From NCBI GenBank assembly GCA_903888395.1, contig CAISTO010000355.1:1-8245 (forward strand): a DNA stretch of 8,245 nucleotides. The letters are read 5' to 3'. The notes under the pieces are model-generated. The model made no database searches. It was not told where the DNA came from and saw only the letters and a program-made list of their open reading frames with translations. This DNA is from an uncultured Bacteroidota bacterium. GTDB taxonomy: Bacteria; Bacteroidota; Bacteroidia; UKL13-3. Positions 1-6,529 of this stretch are shown here, piece by piece. Numbering within the stretch: position 1 is the first letter of the stretch; each line of letters starts with the position of its first letter. Both the position numbers and the translations under genes were made by a program.

Positions 1-690
1 ATTATCTATTGTTTTGATGGTTAATTCTGTTCCTTTAATAATGGCTATTTCGCCATCATTTAAATAAACTACATTTCGGGTATATTCTACAATTGGAGTT
101 GCATCGCTGGCAATAAAATGTTCGCCTTCGCCAATTCCTAACACCATTGGACTTCCTTTACGAGCACCAATTAAATAATCGGGTGTATTTTTACTTAAAA
201 TAACAATTGCATACGCACCAATAACCTGAGTTAAACTCATGCGCACAGCTTCTTCAAAACTTACGTTATTATTTTTATGAATTTCTTCAATTAAATGAAC
301 TAAAACTTCGGTATCCGTTTCCGATTTAAACGCATGTCCGCGTTTAATTAACATTTCTTTTAAAGTAGCATAGTTTTCTATGATACCATTATGAATAATA
401 GCAAATTCACCATTTCCACTTAAATGAGGATGTGCATTTAAATCGTTAGGTGCACCGTGAGTGGCCCAACGTGTGTGACCCATTCCAGTATGGGCAGTGG
501 TACTTTGAGAACCAATAGATGCTTCTAAATCTGCAACTTTACCAGTTTTTTTATAAACTTTAAATTCACCACTGTTATCGAGCAAAGCAACACCGGCACT
601 GTCGTAACCACGGTATTCCAAACGTTTTAACCCTTTAAGTATAATAGGGCAGGCTTCTCTATGGCCTATATAAGCTACAATTCCACACAT
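1..690 (-). CDS. glmS: Glutamine--fructose-6-phosphate aminotransferase, N-terminal part (cut by window edge)
   Basis: GlmS makes glucosamine-6-phosphate from fructose-6-phosphate and glutamine, the first committed step to UDP-GlcNAc for peptidoglycan and surface glycans; it is cytoplasmic. Seen here are the first 230 residues, starting MCGIVAYIGH, so Cys2 becomes the N-terminal nucleophile of the class II glutamine amidotransferase domain after Met removal. Other family motifs are RGYDSAG (27-33), TRWATHG (73-79), HNGIIEN (100-106), SETDTEV (123-129), GSPMVLG (179-185) and ASDATP (194-199). The two SIS sugar-isomerase domains (the remaining ~380 residues of a usual ~610) lie beyond position 1. 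The ATG is at 688-690, only 13 nt after the stop of the DAHP synthase gene, so it is probably the fourth gene of one transcript. No disruption is seen in the visible part. The GATase domain alone is shared with PurF and AsnB, but the exact motif set is that of GlmS. Confidence 0.96.
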   Translation of the reverse strand, partial: MCGIVAYIGHREACPIILKGLKRLEYRGYDSAGVALLDNSGEFKVYKKTGKVADLEASIGSQSTTAHTGMGHTRWATHGAPNDLNAHPHLSGNGEFAIIHNGIIENYATLKEMLIKRGHAFKSETDTEVLVHLIEEIHKNNNVSFEEAVRMSLTQVIGAYAIVILSKNTPDYLIGARKGSPMVLGIGEGEHFIASDATPIVEYTRNVVYLNDGEIAIIKGTELTIKTIDN

Positions 691-703
691 AATTAATACA
701 ATA

Positions 704-1744
704 TTATAATAAAGTTTGTAATTTTAAAATATTATTTGTTTCAATAAAATCAGCGCTTTTGTTTATTGCTGATAGCAAAGGCCTTGCAGCATTTAAAAAC
801 GTTTCAAATTCATTAAAAGTCAATGCTTGTTCTCCATCACTTAATGCCTTTTCAGGATGAGGGTGAATTTCAATCATTAATCCGTTAGCACCTGCAGCAA
901 TAGCAGCTAATCCCATTTTATTTACAAAAGCAGCTTTACCAACTCCATGACTTGGATCGGCAAAAACTGGCAAATGTGAAAGCGACTGCATTAAAGGAAT
1001 AACGCCTAAATCAAAAACATTGCGGTTTTGTATATCAAAACTTCTAATACCACGCTCACAAAGAATTACATTTTCATTTCCACCACTCAAAATATAATCA
1101 GCAGCTAAAAGCCATTCCGTTGCTTTGGCACTCATGCCACGCTTTAACATAATGGGTTTTTTTGTTTTACCTAACTCCGCCAATAATGAAAAATTACTCA
1201 TGTTTCTAGCACCAATTTGAATAATATCGGTGTGGTTATATACATCGTCAAGGTTACTTAAATCCATTAATTCTGTAACCACACGTAAGTTATTTTTATT
1301 GGCCGCTTCGCGAATATATTTTAAACCTTTATTACCCAAACCCCTAAAGCTATAAGGCGAAGTGCGTGGTTTGAACGCACCACCTCTTATAAATTTTATT
1401 TGTTGTTTGTTTAAAAACTCAGCTATTTCATGAATTTGATCTTCTGATTCTACTGAACATGGACCAGCAATTAAGTTTAAATCACTTCCACCAACTTCAA
1501 TTCCATCCACATCAAATGAAGTTTTGGTTTTGTATAATAAAGATGAAAGCTGGTAAGGAGTTGTAATTTCTATTGATTGCGAAATAAAATCAAAATGACT
1601 CAACAAACTTTTATTTTTTAAAGCAGGAATAATTAACTGATGATTGAAATCTTGGTATATATAATCGAAATCCTGTTCTTTTAAAAAGGATTGAATATTG
1701 CTAATTTGGTTAGCACTAACTTGTTTATTTAGTTGAACTATCAC
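704..1744 (-). CDS. aroF: 3-deoxy-7-phosphoheptulonate (DAHP) synthase, type I-beta with N-terminal ferredoxin-like domain
   Basis: It condenses phosphoenolpyruvate with erythrose-4-phosphate, the first step of the shikimate pathway. The 346 residues have an N-terminal region of about 70 residues in the position of the ferredoxin-like regulatory domain of Thermotoga maritima DAHP synthase, then the catalytic barrel: GPCSVES (94-100), KPRTSPYSFRGLG (125-137), LKRG (200-203), CERGIRSF (229-236), DPSHGVG (263-269), IEIHP (291-295) and LSDGEQ (301-306). The metal ligands C96, H266, E292 and D303 have the same spacing as C102, H272, E298 and D309 recalled for the Thermotoga enzyme, so the active site is intact. 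There is no chorismate mutase fusion. The start is GTG at 1742-1744, giving MIVQL, which matches the family N-terminus; no in-frame ATG lies between the upstream stop and this GTG. The gene starts 18 nt after the DUF4270 gene and ends 13 nt before glmS. Feedback inhibition by Tyr or Phe through the N-terminal domain is known for relatives and only inferred here. The C-terminal tail is about 14 residues longer than in Thermotoga. Confidence 0.95.
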   Translation of the reverse strand: MIVQLNKQVSANQISNIQSFLKEQDFDYIYQDFNHQLIIPALKNKSLLSHFDFISQSIEITTPYQLSSLLYKTKTSFDVDGIEVGGSDLNLIAGPCSVESEDQIHEIAEFLNKQQIKFIRGGAFKPRTSPYSFRGLGNKGLKYIREAANKNNLRVVTELMDLSNLDDVYNHTDIIQIGARNMSNFSLLAELGKTKKPIMLKRGMSAKATEWLLAADYILSGGNENVILCERGIRSFDIQNRNVFDLGVIPLMQSLSHLPVFADPSHGVGKAAFVNKMGLAAIAAGANGLMIEIHPHPEKALSDGEQALTFNEFETFLNAARPLLSAINKSADFIETNNILKLQTLL

Positions 1745-1762
1745 AATAAATTTTTTTACTAT

Positions 1763-3145
1763 TTATTTTATAACGGTATAATTAATTTTAAGTTGTAAAT
1801 TTTTGGTGTCTAAAACTACTCTTCTTGCAGAAGTTTGGAAAACAGAACCATAAGTACTATTTGGAACAATCACACTTAATCCATAATGCTTATTGCCAGA
1901 GCCATTTCTTAAATTAGTTAATAAAAAATTCAATTCACGGGCTATATTAAATCGGTATTCACCATTTTTTACACTACCACCAAGGTAATAAAAATTCTCA
2001 GTATAAGAATCTACAGTTAATACACTTCTTCCTAACGAATCCGTTGATATTAAAGTAATTTGATTAGGTATTTTAAAATTTTTATCGTCAAATCCGCCTA
2101 AAGCTTTTACTACAATTTCAGCTTTTTGAATGGCTAATTGAGGCGAAGCCGCAAGTCTATTTAGCGTTGAATCGGGAATAAACATTCTTAATTTTGTTCC
2201 ACCCATAGATTGCAAATAAGCAATATCTCGTTGTTGATTAGCCTTAAATTTTGTGGTATTTGCTTGTGTTAAAAACGAGCTATTATTTACGTATTTATTA
2301 TATTTAGGATTTGCAAATTGAATTGGAAATTCAGTTCTTAAATGAGTGGTATCGTTTCTATAGTAAACTATTAAATTAGTAAACATAGAGTTTAAATTCA
2401 TATACCAAAAACCACCTTCATATGGACCAAAATTACTTTCATCAACTATGGCAAATCCTTTAAACAAATCGTAAAAGCTGCTTTGAGAAAAGGTGCGTTG
2501 ATTTTGAATTTTTAATTTAAAATCATCACTCATTTTTATGCGCATACAAGCTGGAATTAATGCACTGCTATACAAATAAGTATTTTTAATGCTATCACTT
2601 GGTGAAAATTTAGTATTAAATGTTCCAACAACATTACTAGATTTTAAATAGTTTCTATTAGAAAATATGGCGGTAGTTTCACTTAACCTTTCAGTTAATT
2701 CATAAACTTTTATATCGTGAATAGCATTTGTATCGCCAATATAGGTGGTATCGTTACCAATTCTTAATTGTAATACTACAGAATCAACCAATATATTATT
2801 TACTTTAGCGGTATCACCTAATGAAAATGAAGCTGCGTTATTAGGAATAGAAAAAGAAGTTAAAATAGTAGCTTGCGATTTAGCAAAGATTGGATCATTA
2901 ATAGCTCCTAAAATGTATAAAGATTGTTGGTGAGTAGCCAACGAATCCATAGTGGTAGTATAAGAATTAAGAAAAACAGATTCCTGCGTTGAATTAAAAC
3001 TTGAATCAGGATTAATAAATCCAACGCTTAGTGTATTTACGTCTTTTTTACAAGATGAATACAAGAGTGCAAAAGCACTTAAAAATAGAATAAAATTTTT
3101 GATAGCTGAGAGGTTTTTAAACTTGACTTTGCAATAATTCATCAT
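1763..3145 (-). CDS. DUF4270 family predicted lipoprotein
   Basis: The function is unknown. The protein looks exported and lipid-anchored: a basic n-region, a hydrophobic stretch FILFLSAFALL, then YSSC with the lipobox Cys at residue 32, followed by KKD. The rest (~430 residues) is rich in beta-type sequence. It has features I associate with DUF4270: YILGAINDPIFAKSQA near the N-terminus, SVVLQLRIGNDT, KVYELTERL, GFAIVDES, and the LQSMGG segment followed by IQKAEIVVKA. Length is about 460 residues, normal for the family. I chose the ATG pair at 3140-3145, which overlaps the upstream gene by 29 nt. An earlier ATG at 3188-3190 is possible, but it would add a second hydrophobic stretch before the signal peptide and overlap the upstream gene by 74 nt. 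The overlap suggests translational coupling to the GT5-like gene. The usual pairing of these two families in Bacteroidota suggests a shared, unknown envelope-related role. Confidence is high for a lipoprotein and moderate-high for the family. Confidence 0.82.
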   Translation of the reverse strand: MMNYCKVKFKNLSAIKNFILFLSAFALLYSSCKKDVNTLSVGFINPDSSFNSTQESVFLNSYTTTMDSLATHQQSLYILGAINDPIFAKSQATILTSFSIPNNAASFSLGDTAKVNNILVDSVVLQLRIGNDTTYIGDTNAIHDIKVYELTERLSETTAIFSNRNYLKSSNVVGTFNTKFSPSDSIKNTYLYSSALIPACMRIKMSDDFKLKIQNQRTFSQSSFYDLFKGFAIVDESNFGPYEGGFWYMNLNSMFTNLIVYYRNDTTHLRTEFPIQFANPKYNKYVNNSSFLTQANTTKFKANQQRDIAYLQSMGGTKLRMFIPDSTLNRLAASPQLAIQKAEIVVKALGGFDDKNFKIPNQITLISTDSLGRSVLTVDSYTENFYYLGGSVKNGEYRFNIARELNFLLTNLRNGSGNKHYGLSVIVPNSTYGSVFQTSARRVVLDTKNLQLKINYTVIK

Positions 3146-3932
3146 ACAAATTGTTGTAATCATCACCATAAGAACCTTCAACATGCTCATGCATTAATTT
3201 ACCTTTTTGCTTTTTAATAAATTTAATTACTTCAGCATCTATTTCAGAACTTGCTTTAACAATTGCATCGGCATGAGTAATTCCAGTAATGTATAAAGAA
3301 TTGCTATCAGATTTAGCTAAAGTAGCCACTTGCTTGGTATCAATTTCGTTTAAACCAGCTTTGCGGGCAAAATCTTTTCCTAAGTTTTCTTCAAACTGAT
3401 TTTCAAAAACCGAATAAACTACTTTTGCGTTTCTAAACACAGGTTCGTCTTTGTAAATAGTTTTAATATACAATGGAATTAAACTTGTCATCCAACCTTG
3501 GCAATGAATAATATCGGGCTGCCAACCTAGTTTTTTAACAGTTTCGAGCGCACCTTTACAAAAGAAAATGGTACGTTCATCATTGTCATTATAAAAAACA
3601 TTTTTATCGTTAGCAAAAACAAATTTACGGTGAAAATAATCTTCGTTATCTAAAAAATAAACTTGCATTTTAGCTTCTTGAAGCGATGCAACCTTAATTG
3701 TTAACGGGTTATCATTGTCGTCAATTGTAATATTAATACCTGATAAACGAACAACTTCGTGAAGTTTATTCCTTCTTTCGTTAATACAACCAAATCGTGG
3801 CATTAATACACGAATTTCGTTGTTTTTTTCTTGAATTGCCTGTGGCAATCTTCTTGCTAATTCTCCAACATTGGTAACTTGCAAATAAGGTGTCATTTCA
3901 GACGAAACAAAAAGAACTTTTTTCTTGGCCAT
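3117..3932 (-). CDS. Short glycogen/starch synthase-like protein (GT5 N-terminal domain only, probably not a synthase)
   Basis: The protein is related to the N-terminal Rossmann domain of glycogen synthase GlgA, but at 271 residues it is little more than half the usual ~470 and lacks the whole C-terminal nucleotide-sugar domain with its E-x7-E motif. It starts MAKKKVLFVSSEMTPYL. Aligned without gaps to the E. coli start (SEMFPLLKTGGL), the ADP-glucose-binding KTGGL becomes QVTNV (residues 18-22). The later HAHDWHAGL motif becomes HCQGWMTSL (143-151), losing its Asp and second His. Conserved-looking blocks remain: MPRFGCINERRNKLHEV, VYFLDNEDYF, NDNDERTIFFCKGALETVKKL and the PDIIHCQGW strand. 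There is no signal peptide, so it is cytoplasmic. It is the first gene of the unit with the DUF4270 lipoprotein, aroF and glmS, starting at ATG 3930-3932. The stop lies inside the start region of the DUF4270 gene. Similar short proteins are usually annotated glycogen/starch synthase in Bacteroidota; from the lost motifs I infer a binding or regulatory role rather than glucan synthesis. Confidence 0.88.
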   Translation of the reverse strand: MAKKKVLFVSSEMTPYLQVTNVGELARRLPQAIQEKNNEIRVLMPRFGCINERRNKLHEVVRLSGINITIDDNDNPLTIKVASLQEAKMQVYFLDNEDYFHRKFVFANDKNVFYNDNDERTIFFCKGALETVKKLGWQPDIIHCQGWMTSLIPLYIKTIYKDEPVFRNAKVVYSVFENQFEENLGKDFARKAGLNEIDTKQVATLAKSDSNSLYITGITHADAIVKASSEIDAEVIKFIKKQKGKLMHEHVEGSYGDDYNNLYDELLQSQV

Positions 3933-4047
3933 ACTAATAACTTTTTTTTAAAAAAGTATGCAAATTTACGATAATGTTAATATATTGATTAATATTTGCC
4001 ACAAAAAAATTGCCTAAAAAAGGCAAAACGCTGTAAATCAAAACTAA
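3933..4047. promoter_or_regulatory. Divergent promoter region between the GT5-like gene and panC
   Basis: This is a 115-nt A+T-rich spacer between two divergent genes. On the minus strand a good Bacteroidota -7 box, TAAATTTG (complement of 3961-3968), lies 28 nt before the ATG of the GT5-like gene and is followed by CATAC. No convincing TTG -33 element is seen at the usual distance of about 20 nt upstream. On the plus strand the best -7-like match is TTAATATTTGC (3989-3999), which deviates from TAnnTTTG and lies 48 nt before the panC GTG. Neither gene has a Shine-Dalgarno site. An in-frame TAA at 4045-4047 touches the panC GTG. Confidence 0.5.
4010..4026. repeat. Small perfect hairpin in the panC leader
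   Basis: TTGCCT-AAAAA-AGGCAA forms a 6-bp perfect stem with a 5-nt loop, 21 nt before the panC start. Read on the minus strand it is followed by seven T residues, so it has the form of a weak intrinsic terminator acting upstream of the GT5-like promoter. On the plus strand it would sit in the panC 5' untranslated region. The right arm can also pair with TTTGCC at 3995-4000, giving an alternative stem. Role unknown. Confidence 0.45.
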
Positions 4048-4893
4048 GTGATTGTATTTAAAACTATAAAAACACTTCAAACTTACCTAAATACTAAAAA
4101 AGGTGGTGGAAAAAGCATCGGATTTGTTCCAACAATGGGAGCATTACACCAAGGACATATTTCATTAATTCTTAAATCAAAGGCTCAAACTGACCTAACT
4201 ATTTGCAGTATTTTTGTAAATCCAACTCAATTTAATAATCCTTCAGATTTAGAAAAATATCCTCGAAATGCCAGTGCCGATATGAAGCTTTTGGCTGCTG
4301 TAAAATGCGATGTGCTTTTTATGCCAAATGTTTTGGAAATGTATCCAAATGGGCAAACAAAAAACACAGAAGATTATGGCGAAATTACTCAGCTTTTAGA
4401 AGGTGAAAAACGCCCAGGCCATTTTGATGGGGTAATAACCATTGTTTCTAGGTTATTTGAAATTATTGAACCACATGAAACTTTTTTTGGACAAAAAGAC
4501 TACCAACAATGTTTGCTTGTTCAAGAATTAATTAACAGACATTTTCCAAAAATAACATTCAATATAGAAGCTACTGTTAGGCAAAAAGATGGATTGGCTT
4601 TAAGTAGTAGAAATACTAGATTGAGCGAAGCGCAACAAATAGAGGCCTTAGCTATTTCAAAATCGTTATTTTATATCAAGCAAAATTGGGGAAATGATAC
4701 CATTGAAAACTTAATTGCGGCTGCAGAAAAAATGATTGAATTGCAAAAAAGTTTAAAAATTGAATACTTTAAAATTTGCAACCGCACTCATTTAACAGCA
4801 TTGAATGGACATTCAAAAAATTACAAGGAAGCTGTCATTTTAACTGCTGTTTTTTGTGGAGATATCAGGCTAATTGACAATTTAATTGTTTAA
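4048..4893 (+). CDS. panC: Pantoate--beta-alanine ligase (pantothenate synthetase)
   Basis: PanC joins pantoate and beta-alanine using ATP through a pantoyl-adenylate, the last step of pantothenate (vitamin B5, CoA precursor) synthesis in the cytoplasm. At 281 residues it has the normal family length. Motifs seen in order are PTMGALHQGH (28-37, HIGH-type, H34 and H37), SIFVNPTQF (54-62), RPGHFDGV (122-129), FGQKDYQQ (147-154, K150) and LALSSRN (183-189, the KMSKS-equivalent with SSR at 186-188), then a C-terminal lobe ending GDIRLIDN. The start is GTG at 4048-4050: a TAA directly precedes it in frame and the next in-frame ATG is inside the PTMG motif. It diverges from the GT5-like gene, with the lipoprotein gene 58 nt downstream. 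panD, often next to panC in related genomes, is not adjacent here. Nothing is missing, so the enzyme should be active. Confidence 0.97.
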   Translation: MIVFKTIKTLQTYLNTKKGGGKSIGFVPTMGALHQGHISLILKSKAQTDLTICSIFVNPTQFNNPSDLEKYPRNASADMKLLAAVKCDVLFMPNVLEMYPNGQTKNTEDYGEITQLLEGEKRPGHFDGVITIVSRLFEIIEPHETFFGQKDYQQCLLVQELINRHFPKITFNIEATVRQKDGLALSSRNTRLSEAQQIEALAISKSLFYIKQNWGNDTIENLIAAAEKMIELQKSLKIEYFKICNRTHLTALNGHSKNYKEAVILTAVFCGDIRLIDNLIV

Positions 4894-4910
4894 AAGTATA
4901 ACAGTTTTCT

Positions 4911-4939
4911 AATTAATCAATTGTATTTTTGATTTAATT
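4911..4939 (+). promoter_or_regulatory. Possible promoter and imperfect AT-rich inverted repeat before the lipoprotein gene
   Basis: TATTTTTG at 4924-4931 fits the Bacteroidota -7 consensus TAnnTTTG and lies 20 nt before the ATG of the lipoprotein gene. No clear TTG element sits about 20 nt upstream. The same stretch has arms AATTAATCAA (4911-4920) and TTGATTTAATT (4929-4939), which pair with one bulged T. The stem is AT-only apart from one G-C pair and so is weak. An A-run at 4945-4951 directly before the ATG may help initiation in place of a Shine-Dalgarno site. Confidence 0.3.
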
Positions 4940-4951
4940 AATTGAAAAAAA

Positions 4952-5719
4952 ATGCAAAGAAAAAATATAAATATTTTTGCTATACTTTTTGTTATAATTA
5001 TTCAAGGTTGCGGCAATAATAATGCTCCAAAAACTGAGGCAATTAAACCAGAAATATACGGTAATTGGCTATTAGAAAGCTTATTAAAATATACTGATTC
5101 CACCAAAAATATCATTGGTCACAAACAGTTTTTTTGTTCCGAAATTATTATCAAACCCCATTCCGATAGTGTAACCATTGTTAATGGCGATTATGAATAT
5201 TGGAACACAAAATGTGATAGCATTTCTGCAACTGAAATTTCATTGCATCACCTTTCACATATGCCTCATAGCAATTTGTATTTAACTCCCGAAAACAAAT
5301 TAATGTATTATGATTCGGCTGCTGAAAAAACTTTTTATTTTATTAAAGCTGTAAATAATCCAGTAGTAAAAGCAAACGTGCATTTACCCGCCATGAAATA
5401 TGAAATTAACAAAAGGCTTTTTGAACATACTTTTATTGATTTAGATACAAAAAAGAAAATATCATTTTCAGCCCTAAACGAAGTAAAAGGCGATAAGGAA
5501 TACAAAACCTATCAAACATTTATAAACGATGAAACAGCTGATAAAAGCGAAGAAAATTTAATGGAATTTAGTAACCCTAAAACTAATAAAAATAAAATTA
5601 CTATTTGGGAATTTAAACAAGATACGCTTATAATATATACAAGTATAAACACCGAATGCAAGGAATGTAAACCATTTTATGAACGCGGAGTCATTTGGAA
5701 AACTTTGGTAAAACAGTAA
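4952..5719 (+). CDS. Predicted lipoprotein of unknown function, two beta-rich lobes
   Basis: I do not recognise a characterised family. The N-terminus is a short lipoprotein signal: MQRKN, a hydrophobic run INIFAILFVIII, then QGC with the acylated Cys at residue 20 and a GNNN linker. The mature part seems to have two halves. The first (about 34-135) opens with IYGNWLLESL, whose G-x-W resembles the first strand of lipocalin-like domains, and contains alternating beta-type segments (SEIIIKPH, SVTIVNG, FYFIKAV). The second (about 148-255) starts with MKYEINKRLF and ends in KITIWEF, TLIIYTSI, a CKEC pair (236-239) and GVIWKTLVKQ. No catalytic motif is evident. The residues after Cys20 do not show the acidic export tag reported for surface lipoproteins of this phylum, so a periplasm-facing anchor is as likely as surface display. 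The gene is 58 nt after panC and 3 nt before the Nudix gene, so it is probably co-transcribed with the latter. Base composition matches its neighbours. Confidence 0.8.
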   Translation: MQRKNINIFAILFVIIIQGCGNNNAPKTEAIKPEIYGNWLLESLLKYTDSTKNIIGHKQFFCSEIIIKPHSDSVTIVNGDYEYWNTKCDSISATEISLHHLSHMPHSNLYLTPENKLMYYDSAAEKTFYFIKAVNNPVVKANVHLPAMKYEINKRLFEHTFIDLDTKKKISFSALNEVKGDKEYKTYQTFINDETADKSEENLMEFSNPKTNKNKITIWEFKQDTLIIYTSINTECKECKPFYERGVIWKTLVKQ

Positions 5720-5722
5720 AAA

Positions 5723-6280
5723 ATGCAAGAAATAATTGACGAAAAACTAAATCCCTGGAAAACCAAAAGTATAAAAACTACTTACGACAATAATTGGATA
5801 GAAGTAGAACACCATGAAATAATTAACCCAAATGGAAATGATGGAATTTACGGTAAAGTTCATTTTAAAAACTTGGCCATTGGCATCATTCCTTTAGATG
5901 AAAATAACAATACTTGGTTGGTTGGTCAATATCGTTATCCAATAAATAAATACAGCTGGGAAATTCCAGAAGGTGGCGGAAAATTAGGCGTGGCTCCAAT
6001 AGAAAGTGCTAAGCGCGAACTTTTAGAAGAATGCGGATTAGAAGCCAGTGAATGGACTGAAATATTGCAAATGCATTTAAGCAATTCGGTAAGCGATGAA
6101 CTAGCAATTATTTATGTGGCAAAAAACTTGACTCAAAAACAAGCAGAACCAGAAGATACCGAACAATTACAACTGAAAAAACTACCTTTTTCAGAAGCAT
6201 TTGAGATGGTAATGAATGGCACCATTACGGATAGCATGAGCGTAGCTGCCATTATGAAATTAAAATTGATGGGAATTTAG
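5723..6280 (+). CDS. Nudix hydrolase, ADP-ribose/nucleotide-sugar pyrophosphatase type
   Basis: Nudix enzymes cleave nucleoside diphosphates linked to another group (ADP-ribose, ADP- or GDP-sugars, and others) using divalent metal. The 185-residue protein has the fold landmarks: an N-terminal strand region with NWIEVEHHEI, then VGQYRYPINKYSWEIPEGG (68-85) and the Nudix box at 84-106. The box keeps G84 and the catalytic helix RELLEECGL (98-106; metal-binding E102 and E103), but the Glu normally found between them (G-x5-E) is Val90. The order YRYP...WEIPEGG before the box is typical of ADP-ribose pyrophosphatase relatives (NudF/YffH group). SDE (124-126) is a candidate for the loop supplying the catalytic base. 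There is no signal peptide, so it is cytoplasmic. ATG 5723 follows the lipoprotein stop by 3 nt, indicating co-transcription. The substrate cannot be told from sequence; ADP-ribose or a nucleotide sugar are both possible. Confidence 0.9.
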   Translation: MQEIIDEKLNPWKTKSIKTTYDNNWIEVEHHEIINPNGNDGIYGKVHFKNLAIGIIPLDENNNTWLVGQYRYPINKYSWEIPEGGGKLGVAPIESAKRELLEECGLEASEWTEILQMHLSNSVSDELAIIYVAKNLTQKQAEPEDTEQLQLKKLPFSEAFEMVMNGTITDSMSVAAIMKLKLMGI

Positions 6281-6322
6281 GTGGCTATCTTTTTTAAACT
6301 TCAATAGCTGAAATAGTCCAAG

Positions 6323-6505
6323 TTATTTTAACCATTTAGACAATAATTGTTTTGATTCATCTTTAGATTTTGTAAAATCATTTTCTGAATCTACCAAACC
6401 CTTTTGAACTTTTTCTATAAAAATTAAATGATCTATTACCCGATCAACCGTTAAATATATGTCATGCAGCGCATCTCCTTTATTTGGCAGCCAATATTCC
6501 GTTAA
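6323..6505 (-). pseudogene. Start-less 60-codon open frame, probable 3' remnant of a small gene
   Basis: On the minus strand an open frame runs from just after a TAG (complement of 6506-6508) to a TAA (complement of 6323-6325). It has no ATG and reads like real protein: it begins LTEYWLPNKGD, continues DIYLTVDRVIDHLIFIEK and ends SKQLLSKWLK. Usage of Lys, Glu, Asp and Leu is natural, and codons resemble the surrounding genes. The ending, a charged linker with KDE followed by a ...KWLK terminus, resembles the C-termini of many small Bacteroidota antitoxin-like proteins, but this is pattern memory and not a family assignment. No partner gene is visible on either side: the Nudix gene ends at 6280, and upstream of the fragment the DNA turns into palindromic repeats. 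It could instead be a short gene using TTG or ATA, or a chance open frame. Truncation at the repeat boundary suggests decay or a rearrangement. Confidence 0.4.
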
Positions 6506-6529
6506 CTAAGTTGGTTGCCTTGGGAAGGA

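Noticed and set aside
704..1744. Fusion of the DAHP synthase with the preceding DUF4270 frame, since both lie in the same reading frame
   Set aside because: A clean TAA (complement of 1763-1765) separates them, and the GTG start gives the expected family N-terminus, so these are two separate genes.
2745..2933. Plus-strand open frame of 62 codons
   Set aside because: It lies wholly inside the well-supported DUF4270 gene on the other strand, has no recognisable protein features and no independent start signals.
6323..6505. A complete toxin-antitoxin module
   Set aside because: Only a start-less C-terminal piece is visible and no toxin-like gene lies on either side; the space up to the Nudix stop is about 40 nt.
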